A stretch of 64,000 bases of DNA from positions 1,736,001 to 1,800,000 of the forward strand of contig CAVNZM010000018.1 of assembly GCA_963693365.1 (NCBI GenBank), read 5' to 3'. Positions within the stretch are counted from its first letter, which is position 1. Each line of letters begins with the position of its first letter. This document shows, piece by piece, positions 1-12,630 of the stretch. A program made the position numbers and the translations under genes. This DNA is from Amoebidium appalachense. Lineage: Eukaryota; Ichthyosporea. The notes beneath the pieces were generated by a model. The model was not told the DNA's origin, searched no databases, and worked only from the letters and a program-made list of their open reading frames with translations.

Positions 1-78
1 TGCAGGGAGGGACGGGAATGCATTTGGCGCGTGGCGCGACCGCGTGTGCATATGCGCGCGTGTGTGTTTGGTTTCCCG

Positions 79-111
<33 letters not shown>

Positions 112-122
112 CGTTTTTGTGT

Positions 123-175
<53 letters not shown>

Positions 176-341
176 GGAGTAGAGGAGGGGAGGTGAAGGT
201 GGGCAGGAAGGGTTGGAACATATACAGTCATGAATCCGAGGCACACATGCATTTCATTCCCGACGAACATCTCAGTGCAGATCGAAATTATACATAAAGA
301 GCATGCATAATTAAGCAGCCTGTGGGGGTCCGGCAGCGCCA

Positions 342-386
<45 letters not shown>

Positions 387-668
387 ACCTATGATAATAG
401 ACGATGTGCAGTGGCCCTACAATAATTCGAAGTGTGTGCGTGTGTATATGTGTGAGAGTTATCGTGTTTGTGTGTTTATATATATGTTCGTCGAAGTGTT
501 TGTTTTTATTGGTGTGCGTGTGTATGTGTGTGTGTGTGTGGTTGTGTGGGGGGGGCGGGTGAGGGGGGAGGGGAGGGGGGGGAGGGGAGGGGGAAGAGAG
601 AGAGAGTGGGGGGGTGATGTAAGCATTAGAGGGCGGAAATACGGATGCCTCGAGGAGACACTAGGGCA

Positions 669-702
<34 letters not shown>

Positions 703-794
703 GCGGAGGTTTAAGAAGGGACCGGAGCAGGAAAACATTACAATTCACTGGAAAATGACAGCTGGTATAAACAGAATTGTGTGTGTGAGTTTGT

Positions 795-833
<39 letters not shown>

Positions 834-857
834 GGGAGGGAAGGGTAAGGTGCGAAC

Positions 858-926
<69 letters not shown>

Positions 927-2037
927 TGTGTGTGTGTACGTGCACGTGGTGGTGGTAGTGGTGGTATTGATGGGGTTGGAGGTGGGGGAGGAGGGAGAGG
1001 GGGGATAGAATGCCTACGCAGTATACGTAGAACCTAAATTAGGTATACATTACGATGTGCAAGAACACGACACAGTATGGTCCCCTGATTTGGGTGTGGT
1101 ACATACGTGGATGTGTGTGTGTGTGCGCGCGCGCACGAATTGTGGTGGTGGTGCGGGGGGGAGGAGGAGGGGGGGGAGGACAGAACACACAGGAAAATCT
1201 ATATTGGGTACATACTATGTACATAACCAGGACACAGTATGGTCCCCTGGTTTTATTATGCGCGCGCGCACGCGTGTGTGTGCGCGCGCGCGGGTGTGTA
1301 CACGTGTGTGTACGCACGCGCATTAGGGAGGGGAGGGGGGAAGGGTGAGGGACAGCAAGGGTTGGAAAACTTGTATTCTAACACAAATAGATACATAAAT
1401 TCCTCTTTCTTATTGTGCACAGTTCCAAAATCCTATTGCATACTTTACTGAGGTCAGTGGGCCCGTAGCGTAACACCAGAGAAATCAGACAGTAAGAAAT
1501 CAAGCACGCACATGTTCACTTTACATATGTAGGAAAGCAACCTAGTCATGCAGCGATAATCAGGAGTCGCGCCTAAGTTTTTGAGCTCCCCGAGACGACA
1601 AGGGTCCCGGGAGTTGAGCAAACTGATAAAAACGAATGTAATATAGGAATTATGCATGGGCACATAGACGTCTATGTGCCCAGGAATGTATGTAGGTTCA
1701 CCGTACAAACTTCTTGTGCACCATGGAGAGGGCAGGAAGGGGAGGAGCCAAGTGGAATTATGGTTCGGAACTTGGGTTGTCCTCAATACCGTTTACTTCA
1801 ACATGCAGAAGCGAAGTACCGACCGCCTCTGGCACCCCGGCACTTATACATTCACAAAGTCTTATTACAGCACATACGAAAGAAGAAGCGCAATTTTCAC
1901 CGTTATTCATTATTTCTCTTTAGACTTTCATGTTTACCAGGCTATCTGACTGCTTCACGTTTACCAGATTTATCAAGTTTAAAAGATCTACATGCCAGAA
2001 TAAAGCAGCAGTCAAGCCACGCTACCAGCCTGCCCCT
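1..2037. other. Gene-free, low-complexity host flank
   Basis: I see no credible gene here. The stretch holds poly-G runs near 137-174, 343-384, 670-699 and 796-832, a (GA)n microsatellite at about 861-924, alternating TG/CG tracts around 1110-1135 and 1260-1320, and a direct duplication of ACACAGTATGGTCCCCTG at 1070 and 1232. Open frames in this region are poly-Gly or poly-Pro readings of homopolymers and have no coding character. Confidence 0.7.
1658..1681. repeat. 24-bp perfect palindrome
   Basis: The sequence starting GGGCACATAGAC reads identically on both strands over 24 bases, with no spacer. It lies about 360 bp beyond the 3' end of the ubiquitin-AN1 gene. No function can be assigned; it could form a cruciform or bind a dimeric protein. 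Confidence 0.6.
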
Positions 2038-4227
<2,190 letters not shown>

Positions 4228-4801
4228 TATTGCTTCATTCTGATTGGTTGTCACACCACGGGGTTTCCCGATTGTTCTTCGAATGACAGTTTCTATCACT
4301 ATCAGACAGTTCTCCGATATTAGAACAGAAAACGGTCTCTACCCAGATGGCCAGATGGCCAGGTCAAATTCAGTGTGTGAAAAAGGTGGATAAAACGGGA
4401 TAAAACGGGAGCCAAAATGATCTGGCCATCTGGCCATGTGGCCATGGAATCTCTATATCTAAAAATAGCTGGCACTGCGCCGGGGCGTGGTTCCGGGAGG
4501 CAGGGGAGGCACACGTGCAGGGGAGCACTCACTGGCACTGCGCCGGGCGTGGTTCCGGGAGGCAGGGGAGGCACACGTGCAGGGGAGGCAGGGGAGCAGG
4601 GGAGACTGGGGGGCCACTCACAGCGTGGATAAATGTTGTGTATGCATATGACCATGGTCACGTGTACTAAGAGACTCCACTGGGGGCGTGGTTCCGGGAG
4701 GCAGGGGAGCAGGGGGGCAGGGGGGCAGGGGAGGCACACGTGCAGGGGAGGCAGGGGGGGGGGGGGGGGGATAAATGTTGTGTGTGCATATGTATGTTGG
4801 T
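4228..4801. repeat. Left terminal inverted repeat (TIR-L)
   Basis: About 574 bp that recur in reverse complement at 48618-49189. I followed the match across the whole length: the outer part beginning TATTGCTTCATTCTGATTGG, the TGGCCAGATGGCCAG part, the repeated GGTTCCGGGAGGCAGGGG units, and the inner end CATATGTATGTTGGT. Differences are few, for example GG versus AA next to the repeated ATAAAACGGG and the length of a poly-G run at 4756-4770. Inside are sub-repeats of a G-rich unit carrying GGCACACGTGCAGGGG. No open frame looks coding. The match stops sharply at both edges, as expected for ends of an inserted element. Confidence 0.85.
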
Positions 4802-4913
4802 TGTGCGGCTGTTTGCGTAATAAAGGCAGAAGCCACGACACTGGGGGCGTGGTTCCGGGCAGCAGGGGGGGCAGGGGGGAGGGGGGTGACAAGGAGGAAC
4901 AGGGTTGGTTTTT

Positions 4914-5286
4914 TTATTTGGGCTTGTGCTTATGGCAATGGGTCGTAGATTTCACCCTGTTTTTGCAGGGATTGCCAGCCTTGGTTTTGCCCTGGCAGTA
5001 CCCATTTTCCCTGCCCACACCCACTGCCGCAGCTACAACCGGTGGCTGTGGTGCACCCATGGGTGGATCCGGAGTGGACACAGTTGGCACGGGTACCCCG
5101 GTGCGCTCGGTGCGAGGGCGCTGCATTTCTGCGACTGTAAAGGCGGCCAGGAGGTCGTCCAGCAGGAGGTTTGCATGAGCATAGTCCCCGGCCTTGTGGG
5201 GGTGGAGGATGTTGATGGTGTTGTCGCTGTAGAGGAGGACACCGGTGGCAGGGGCAAAGCATACCCAGGGCTTGAAAATTCGGCAT
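4914..5286 (-). CDS. C-terminal exon, CxGxTKxGxxC zinc-binding protein
   Basis: An open reading segment on the minus strand, ending at a TAA at 4914-4916. It appears to begin just after a splice-acceptor-like CTCTCTCCAG (plus positions 5287-5296), so it is probably a last exon; the upstream exon was not found. The product has a leucine-rich stretch (NLLLDDLLAAF), a Pro/Val linker and a C-terminal C-x9-C-x9-C-x2-H motif around QGKTKAGNPC. Small zinc-binding motifs of this shape occur in phage, giant-virus and protist proteins. The function is unknown. It lies just inside the left TIR. Confidence 0.45.
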
Positions 5287-5417
5287 CTGGAGAGAGGGGT
5301 ACTGGTAAAACACAAGAGCAACACGGCATCAAGAGTTTGTACCACAGGCAAGATCTCAGAAGGTCACTTTTGGGGTGTAACACGTCGGATACTGAAAGTT
5401 TTGTGAGGTACACGTAC

Positions 5418-5690
5418 ATGTTCGACAGCACGGTCACCACAGGCATTCTTTATGTGATATCTATATGCAGTGTCATTGCAAATATACACTGGTACAATTT
5501 AATGAAGTCCGAACCGAATGCTAGAGAGAAAGTGGACAAAATGTATCTGGTGTACGTCAGCGCTGCTATTGTCCTCACATGTTTATTGGTTACACCATTG
5601 ATGTATGCAGTCATATACTATTTCAATAAGAAGACGGGTGCTGCGGAGTACGACACCACTCTGAGACAAACAAGTCACTCGGACTTTTAA
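5418..5690 (+). CDS. Small two-pass membrane protein
   Basis: Ninety residues from the ATG at 5418. Two hydrophobic segments are visible, about residues 6-26 (centred on ILYVISICSVIA) and 42-69 (MYLVYVSAAIVLTCLLV), separated by a short charged loop, with a polar C-terminal tail. The family is not recognised. The open frame extends upstream, but that part is antisense to the zinc-binding exon and lacks coding character. The 132-bp tandem array downstream carries AATAAA signals and may supply the 3' end of the transcript. It could be an element-encoded envelope or membrane protein. Confidence 0.5.
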   Translation: MFDSTVTTGILYVISICSVIANIHWYNLMKSEPNAREKVDKMYLVYVSAAIVLTCLLVTPLMYAVIYYFNKKTGAAEYDTTLRQTSHSDF

Positions 5691-5714
5691 TCCGATTGAC
5701 GTGTCACCGCGCCA

Positions 5715-6215
5715 GCGCTGCATACAAAAAGACCCGAAGTGGAGTATACGACAAACCCAGCGCCAGCGCTTCATACCCAAAGTGGATACAATAAAAAGAC
5801 AGTTGCTGTGTGTGCAAAGCTGTGTGTGCAAAAAGAGGGGAAATAAGCGCTGCATACAAAAGCCCCGAAGTGGAGTATACGACAAACCCAGCGCCAGCGC
5901 TTCATACCCAAAGTGGATACAATAAAAAGACAGTTGCTGTGTGTGCAAAGCTGTGTGTGCAAAAAGAGGGGAAATAAGCGCTGCATACAAAAGCCCCGAA
6001 GTGGAGTATACGACAAACCCAGCGCCAGCGCTTCATACCCAAAGTGGATACAATAAAAAGACAGTTGCTGTGTGTGCAAAGCTGTGTGTGCAAAAAGAGG
6101 GGAAATAAGCGCTGCATACAAAAGCCCCGAAGTGGAGTATACGACAAACCCAGCGCCAGCGCTTCATACCCAAAGTGGATACAATAAAAAGACAGTTGCT
6201 GTGTGTGCAATATAC
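5715..6215. repeat. 132-bp tandem repeat, ~3.8 copies
   Basis: Units begin GCGCTGCATACAAAA at 5715, 5847, 5979 and 6111 and are almost identical after the first. Each carries CAATAAAAAG, a possible poly(A) signal, followed by a doubled TGTGTGTGCAAA. The array follows directly after the stop codon of the small membrane protein. Confidence 0.85.
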
Positions 6216-6216
6216 A

Positions 6217-6426
6217 TCGATAGACTTATGAAAGCACACAAACTGTGTGCCACACGGGCATGCATGCATGGGGAGGGAGTGTGGGGTGGGGGGGGAGGGG
6301 GGGAGGGGGGGGGGAGGGGGGGGGGGGGGGGGGGGGGAGACTTTGAACGTGCATAGACTTATGAAAGCACACAAACTGTGTGCCACACGGGCATGCATGC
6401 ATGGGGAGGGAGTGTGGGGTGGGGGG

Positions 6427-6463
<37 letters not shown>

Positions 6464-6554
6464 GACTTTGAACGTGCATGCAATAGACTTATGAAAGCAC
6501 ACAAACTGTGTTCCACACGGGCATGCATGCATGGGGAGGGAGTGTGGGGTGGGG

Positions 6555-6586
<32 letters not shown>

Positions 6587-6830
6587 AGACTTTGAACGTG
6601 CATGCAATAGACTTATGAAAGCACACAAACTGTGTTCCACACGGGCATGCATGCATGGGGAGGGAGTGTGGGGTGGGGGGGGAGGGGGGGGGGGGGGGGG
6701 GAGACTTTGAACGTGCATGCAATAGACTTATGAAAGCACACAAACTGTGTTCCACACGGGCATGCATGCATGGGGAGGGAGTGTGGGGTGGGGGGGAGGG
6801 GGGGGGGGAGACTTTGAACGTGCATGCAAG
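6217..6830. repeat. ~120-bp tandem repeat with poly-G core, 5 copies
   Basis: Each unit starts ATAGACTTATGAAAGCACAC, continues through GGGCATGCATGCATGGGG, then a poly-G tract of variable length, and ends GAGACTTTGAACGTGCATGC. The copies differ mainly in G-run length. It follows the 132-bp array directly. Confidence 0.85.
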
Positions 6831-7128
6831 TGTGTACCAAAAGGGACCTGGACTTCTTTGTATACAATCGATATTTAATCGGTTGAAAACAGCAAAACAA
6901 GACTTGTACATATATAATAACCACAAGATACTAAACCATCCAGAAGACTTGTACATATATAATAACCACAAATACTAAACCATCCAGAACCAGAAAAACA
7001 AGATGCCTACATGGTGCTACCAGTATCAACAGTCATATATTAAAATACATCAGCCAGCCCCTGTGGCCATACCCAGCCCCTGACACATACAACAAAATCA
7101 AAACACACCCCTCACCACTCCCAACCTC
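6831..7128. other. AT-rich spacer with a short duplication
   Basis: No gene. A ~45-bp segment beginning GACTTGTACATATATAATAA is repeated at 6901 and 6946. The right part, up to 7128, would be the 3' flank of the minus-strand coiled-coil gene. Confidence 0.5.
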
Positions 7129-8520
7129 CTAATCTTGTTCGTCTTCGTGTTCATCACTGTCCGTGTGAATAACATGTACATCTGAAACTTTCTTTGCACG
7201 TGTCCTGCCACTGCGGGCAGGGGCTGGTTTCTGACTCGGTTTTGGTTTCTTTGCTCGACCACTTTCTTTCCCTTTCTTCCCCTCGACCTTCTCGCCCATA
7301 CCCATCATGTCCTCCAATTCCTCATCTATTGCCGTCTCAAATGCCGTCTCTTCCTGGCGGTGCCGTTTGTACACACCGAAAGAAATATCTGACAGTCCTC
7401 TCTTTGAACCCTGGGGATATGCAGAGGGGTTCGACATCATGGAGGGAAGAGAGGCACCAAAAGTGCGGGATTGGGAAAAAGGTGCAGGAGTGCTGGTAAC
7501 GGTGGCGAGGGACGGATTGAAGGGGGGTACGGGCATGACAGAGGAGAAACCGGATGAGGGGAGGGCGAGAAGGGGCAGGGGGAGGTTGAGGGGGGTTTTG
7601 GGTTGAGTGGTACCGGGCGGGGGGAGGGTGGGGGTGGGATTTTGATTGGTCGTACCAGGGGGGGGGGGGGGGGGGGCGAGACCGTGTTGGACGGTAATGT
7701 CGGGGAGGGGCTGGGGGTCATCTTTCCACCCACGAAGTTTCTGTGTGCTCTCGTCGATTGTTCTACGGTATGATTCCCTCATGGTCGCAATGTGTGACTG
7801 AAGCCTGGTAATCTCGGCCCGGTATTTTTCCCCTTCAGCCTGATGTTCCAGGATATCGGCCACCTTTCCAACAAGCTGCCCTTCGAGGGAGGATATCGGC
7901 CACCTTTCCAACAAGCTGCCCTTCGAGGTCCCGATTCTTTTCCGATAACACCTGTTCCTTTGCATCTGCAAAGTGTTTTTGTTTGGCCGCCGCCGATTTT
8001 AGCTCGGCAATTTCCCCCTTAAGGATTTGGATGTCGTGATCCTTCGTTTGTAATTCTTTCTCTGCGGCTTCCAGCTTCTCCTGCAATTCGGTGGTTGGGG
8101 TGGTGACAGCGGGTGCAGTGGCCGCAGTACCGACCTTTGCCAATGCAGAGGCAATGGCACTGTCTACTTTCGACTGCAACACAGTCTCCAAGTACTCTTC
8201 GAACATTTTTGGATCGACGGGAGCAGTGTCGCCGGAGTGTGGGGGGGGGGTTGGATGGGGGGGGGATTTCGCCGCCGGAGTGTGGGGGGGGGTTGGATGG
8301 GGGGGGGGGGATTTCGCCGCCGGAGTGTGGGGGGGGGTTGGATGGGGGGGGGATTTCGCCGCCGGAGTGTGGGGGGGGGGTTGGATGGGGGGGGGATTTC
8401 GCCGCCGGAGTGTGGGGGGGGGTTGGATGTGGGGAAGGCTTCCGATGTGACGGGGTCGGCGGACTTGCTGATGTTGGTTTCGTATGACCCCGACCCGGGA
8501 GTTTGCTGGGAATAATCCAT
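7129..8520 (-). pseudogene. Coiled-coil, Pro-rich protein with two frame breaks
   Basis: Coding character runs from an ATG at 8520 to a stop at 7129, but not in one frame. The N-terminus (MDYSQQTPGSG..) leads into repeated Pro-rich units with poly-C tracts (about 8230-8430). The frame then changes, giving a heptad-like coiled coil (LQEKLEAAEKELQ, LKGEIAELKSAAAK). A second change comes at a 40-bp tandem duplication (7851-7890 copied at 7891-7930), followed by more helix, a Pro/Thr linker, a nuclear-localisation-like basic tail (GRAKKPKPSQ) and an acidic C-terminus (DSDEHEDEQD). Removing one 40-bp copy would put the second and third parts in one frame. Either the gene is decaying or the homopolymers and duplication are assembly errors. 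Its layout resembles the 46703-47883 gene. Function unknown. Confidence 0.55.
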
Positions 8521-8905
8521 CGTGACAGTTTTCACAAAAAAAAAGGATAAACAAAGGGAAAAAAAGAAAGGAAGTCTTACGTTTCTCTGCGCAAACACAG
8601 TCGTGTGCAAACCCAGTCGTGAACAAGGGAAAAAGGAAAAAAAAAAAACAAGGGAAAAAGGCAAAAAAAAAAAAAAAGAAAGTGCTACGAATACGATTCT
8701 CTGTTGTGAACAAAGGAAAAAGTAAAAAAAAGAGTGTTACGTTTCTCTGCGCAAACACAGTCCTGTGCAAACCCAGTCGTGAACAAGAGAAAAAGAAAAA
8801 AAAAAAGAGAGTGTTACGTTTCTCTAGGCAAACACCGTCGTGTGCAAACACAGCCATGAACAAAAGAATCAGAAAAGTAGAAAATGACAGCGCTGTGAAC
8901 TGATA
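8521..8905. repeat. Imperfect ~60-120-bp repeats upstream of coiled-coil gene
   Basis: Several diverged copies of a unit containing GTTACGTTTCTCTGCGCAAA, then ACACAGTCGTGTGCAAACCC, and an A-rich spacer. The inner part (TGTGAACTGATATAAAAAAC, then CGCCATCAATTATTTATATG) resembles the unit of the 43.2-43.8 kb array, which also sits upstream of a minus-strand coiled-coil gene. The repeats may be promoter-proximal to these genes. Confidence 0.55.
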
Positions 8906-9997
8906 TAAAAAACCGCCATCAATTATTTATATGAAGCCATTGCGCAAAATACGATCTTATGTTACGAGAATCAAGCATAAGAAAAACAGAACTTTTTGGC
9001 GCTGTTAGTGAATATATCTCTAATCGTGTTTGGTTCACAGGTAAACTGTATAAAAAAGGTGAATATACGAAATAAAAATATAATATACAGGACAAAACGA
9101 GCGCTAGTTTAAAACATCGAAGGATATACGCTTTCACAACATCTTATTCGCGGACCTTTTTACGTGCAAGCGTTTTGATTGGTGCATAGGGGTTGGTTCT
9201 TGCCCCACGTGATTCGCGGCGCTGATGCTCAGGGTATTCTGATTGAGCGAAATCGAAGCATCGGATTCAAATTAGGCAAATACAAAACGCTTTCCAACCA
9301 AAATCCCAAGCGCATGGTTGTTTATTTATAGAACCTTATATGTCATAAAACATACAACCCTCTTTTAGGATTTCCCTTATTCCTTGCTCAGTCAAAACGC
9401 TCCAGGGTCGGTGCTGCTATCAGTCACTAATTTCATTGGCCAGTCATCACGTAAATGCGCCAGCCAACAAAACCAATCGGTGATTGGTGAATAGTGGTTG
9501 GGTCAACGTGATCGGGCACTGGTACTCTAGGCAAGCGCTTATCGGCATTGGTACAATCTAGTTGGTCAATACACCGTGACTCAAGGCTGCAACGCTTTTC
9601 GAAGACCAGATTCACAGGACCCTTTCCAAACAAAATTCCAAGCAAATGTCTGTGTCCGCGTACAGTATAAATAAACATAAATAAATTATGCTTTTTTAAT
9701 ATTTATTGCCTATTAGAATAAATCACAATTGTTACTCGCAAAAGGGTCTTGGTTGGGCAGGCTGGCCTTGCTACCCAAACTATTATTAGCCGATCTCACT
9801 GATTAGCTTATTATCACGTACGCGCCAATCAGTGATTCCATTGGCCAAACTGAACAAAACATTAATTGGCCAGTCATCAAAAACGTGATTTTCTTGATTG
9901 CTTCAAGCTTTGCGAAATGAGAATATATGTTCAACACTCTCTTTGCGCTCTATATACAACGGAGAAATTACAAGAGTCCATCTTGATTCCCGAACGA
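8906..9997. other. AT-rich spacer, no gene seen
   Basis: No credible gene. CCAAT/ATTGG boxes occur around 9177, 9240, 9437, 9480, 9840 and 9872. A pair of diverged segments (around 9285-9325 and 9620-9680, both with TCCAA and a following AAACATA) suggests an old local duplication. Confidence 0.45.
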
Positions 9998-10268
9998 ACA
10001 AATATAACCAAGCGCACCACACCAGTTCGTGTTACTTTCGCCCGGCGCTGCTGTTGTACATGTTTCAAACATAACCAAGCGCGCCACACCAATTCGTGTC
10101 ACTTTCGCCCAGCGCTGCTGTTGTGCATGTTTCAAACGTAATCAGGCGCACCACATCAGTTCGTGTCACTTTCGCCCAGCGCTGCTGTTGTGCATGTTTC
10201 AAACATAATCAAGCGCACCACACCAGTTCGTGTCACTTTCGCCCGGCGCTGCTGTTGTACATGTTTCC
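9998..10268. repeat. 67-bp tandem repeat, 4 copies
   Basis: Units with AAGCGCACCACACCAGTTCG, then CTTTCGCCCGGCGCTGCTGT and TGTACATGTTTCAAACATAA repeat at about 10007, 10074, 10141 and 10208 with a few substitutions. No coding meaning is evident. Confidence 0.8.
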
Positions 10269-10567
10269 ATTGTAATTACAAATAGGCTAGATTGCCAAAA
10301 ACAGAACGAAAACAACAAAGAAACTTGTTATAATAACCTGTGCACACCGCGCTATCAGTTGTCCCCTTTTTTAGCCAATACAGATACATAGAATTTCCTT
10401 CATGTTTCCCTGTGCGAGGCACATTTTAGGCTTATGCACACAATCGTAGATTGTTTGGGATACGAAAACAGAGCACACACACAAACGAGTTCTGCTAAAC
10501 ACAAACATTGTTAGACTGGACACAAAAAACATAGCGCGCGCATGCACGAGCTTTCCTAGGAACGATT

Positions 10568-10685
<118 letters not shown>

Positions 10686-10800
10686 AAGCACGAGCGCTAC
10701 AACACGGTGGCACAAGCACACAGACAGAGCGCTCTCACAGACAGTCTTACAGGCAGAGGGTGCTCACAATTACACACATCACAAAAACACACACAGCAAC

Positions 10801-11430
10801 ATGGCTGTTAACGGCAATATTCTGGCGCTCATCACTCGTGCATTCCCGAGCACCATACCACTCAACCCACCCACATTTAGGCTTTCGAACGACGTTGATC
10901 CGTCAGTTATATTTACCGGTGAAAGGCTACTCACACGTCAGAGTATTTATCGTCATCCTCAAAAAAAAAAAACTCGCACCGATCATATATTTGGTGATGC
11001 CAACGGGTTCAGAACATGTTTATGTTTTTTTGATTGAACTGGACGACGGACGTCCTAGTTGCAGGAAGAACTACAACCTACACAAATTCGAAAACGACAT
11101 GGGCATCCCGGCAGTTGTAGCCTGGATTCTCAGATTTGGTGGTCCTCGATGGAAGATTTATGATCTTCACAGCTATCATCCGTTTTCGAGTGAGGGTTGG
11201 GCGGTGAAGCTCGGTCGCATTTCTCTGTATCCTGGCAGTAACGACTACAGTCGCATACCTGCCGTGGTGGGTACTTTGCCGGGGGAGTTCCAGATTTGTC
11301 GCATGTTCAAAAAGCACGGATGGAAAGTGTGGTGGGATGGGGCTGCACGTAGCCCCCCAGGCAGCCCCGCTTTCAAGCTACCTGCACCGACGAGTGACCG
11401 ACCGAGAAAGCGGGCAAGAGTGGAGGGGGG
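10801..11430 (+). CDS. Putative coding segment upstream of JmjC gene, frame broken at A-run
   Basis: An ATG in good context (AACATGG) at 10801 opens a frame with coding character (VNGNILALITRAFPSTIPL). At a run of twelve A (10961-10972) the frame moves by one and continues as a globular-looking segment (SEHVYVFLIELDD, GIPAVVAWILRFGGPRWKIY, FKKHGWKVWWDG) that ends in a basic nuclear-localisation-like motif, RPRKRARVEGG, before dissolving into GGGGAGA low complexity. It may be the 5' exon of the JmjC gene downstream, joined across the repeat-rich 11.43-12.63 kb stretch, or a separate gene. I do not recognise a JmjN domain or any other family. The A-run shift may be a sequencing error. Confidence 0.4.
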
Positions 11431-11770
11431 AGAGGGAGGGGGTGGGGAGGGGGGGAGAGGGAGGGGGTGGGGAGGGGGGGGGGGGAGAGGGAGGGGGGTG
11501 GGGAGGGGGGGGGAGAGGGGGAGGGAGAGGGGGGAGAGGGGGGGGGGAGGGGGGGGAGAGGGGGAGGGAGAGGGAGAGGGTGGGGGTGGGGAGGGGGGAG
11601 AGGGGGAGGGGGAGGGAGAGGGAGAGGGTGGGGGTGGGGAGGGGGGAGAGGGGGAGGGGGAGGGAGAGGGAGAGGGTGGGGGTGGGGAGGGGGGAGAGGG
11701 GGAGGGGGAGGGAGAGGGAGAGGGTGGGGATGGGGGGAGGGAGAGGGAGGGGCAGAGGGGGCAGAGGGCT
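11425..11770. repeat. GGGGAGA-type low-complexity tract
   Basis: A polypurine tract dominated by GGGGAGAGGGGGAGGG, with an internal ~60-bp periodicity (units ending GAGAGGGTGGGGGTGGGGAG repeated about four times). Such tracts could form G-quadruplex or triplex DNA. Confidence 0.9.
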
Positions 11771-11819
11771 ACCGCCACACCCGCAACACATCTCCTTGGG
11801 ATTTCAGGCCGGGTAACCC

Positions 11820-12288
11820 CCCCCCCCCCCCCAACACACAAGCCATTACACGTCTGCACGCATGCATGCACCTGGGCTATCCCCCCTCTCCCCGCACACA
11901 CACGGAAGGGATCACACGTCTGCACGCACACATGCACCTGGGCTATCCCCCCTCTCCCCGCACACACACGGAAGGGATCACACGTCTGCACGCACGCATG
12001 CACCTGGGCTATCCCCCCGCTCCCCCCCCTCCCCCCCCCCCCCAACACACAAGCCATTACACGTCTGCACGCATGCATGCACCTGGGCTATCCCCCCTCT
12101 CCCCGCACACACACGGAAGGGATCACACGTCTGCACGCATGCATGCACCTGGGCTATCCCCCCTCTCCCCGCACACACACGGAAGGGATCACACGTCTGC
12201 ACGCATGCATGCACCTGGGCTATCCCCCCTCTCCCCGCACACACACGGAAGGGATCACACGTCTGCACGCACGCATGCACCTGGGCTA

Positions 12289-12362
<74 letters not shown>

Positions 12363-12415
12363 CACACAAGCCATTACACGTCTGCACGCATGCATGCACC
12401 TGGGCACCTCGACTA
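11820..12415. repeat. ~66-bp tandem repeat, 8 copies, with 70-nt poly-C
   Basis: Units contain ACACGTCTGCACGCATGCAT then GCACCTGGGCTATCCCCCCT and either CACACACGGAAGGGATC or CAACACACAAGCCATT. A poly-C run of about 70 bases lies at 12290-12360. Open frames in all three forward phases are repeat readings and not genes. Confidence 0.9.
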
Positions 12416-12630
12416 GTCCCCGCCACACACACCCAACCACCACCACCACCACACACATACACACAGAGAGAGAGAGAGAGAGAGAGAGCACACACCTGCA
12501 CACGTGCATCCACCTTGGCTAATCCTACCCCCCACCCCGACACACACGCACACGCACACCCGGCACAAACATGCACACACACCCGGCACACACGTGCACA
12601 CACGCATGGCACACACACACACACACACAG

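Noticed and set aside
4320-4892. Long Pro-rich frames in the TIRs (also 48572-49097)
   Set aside because: Their composition follows the G/C-rich sub-repeats, and the frame is not kept by the repeat-length differences between TIR copies.
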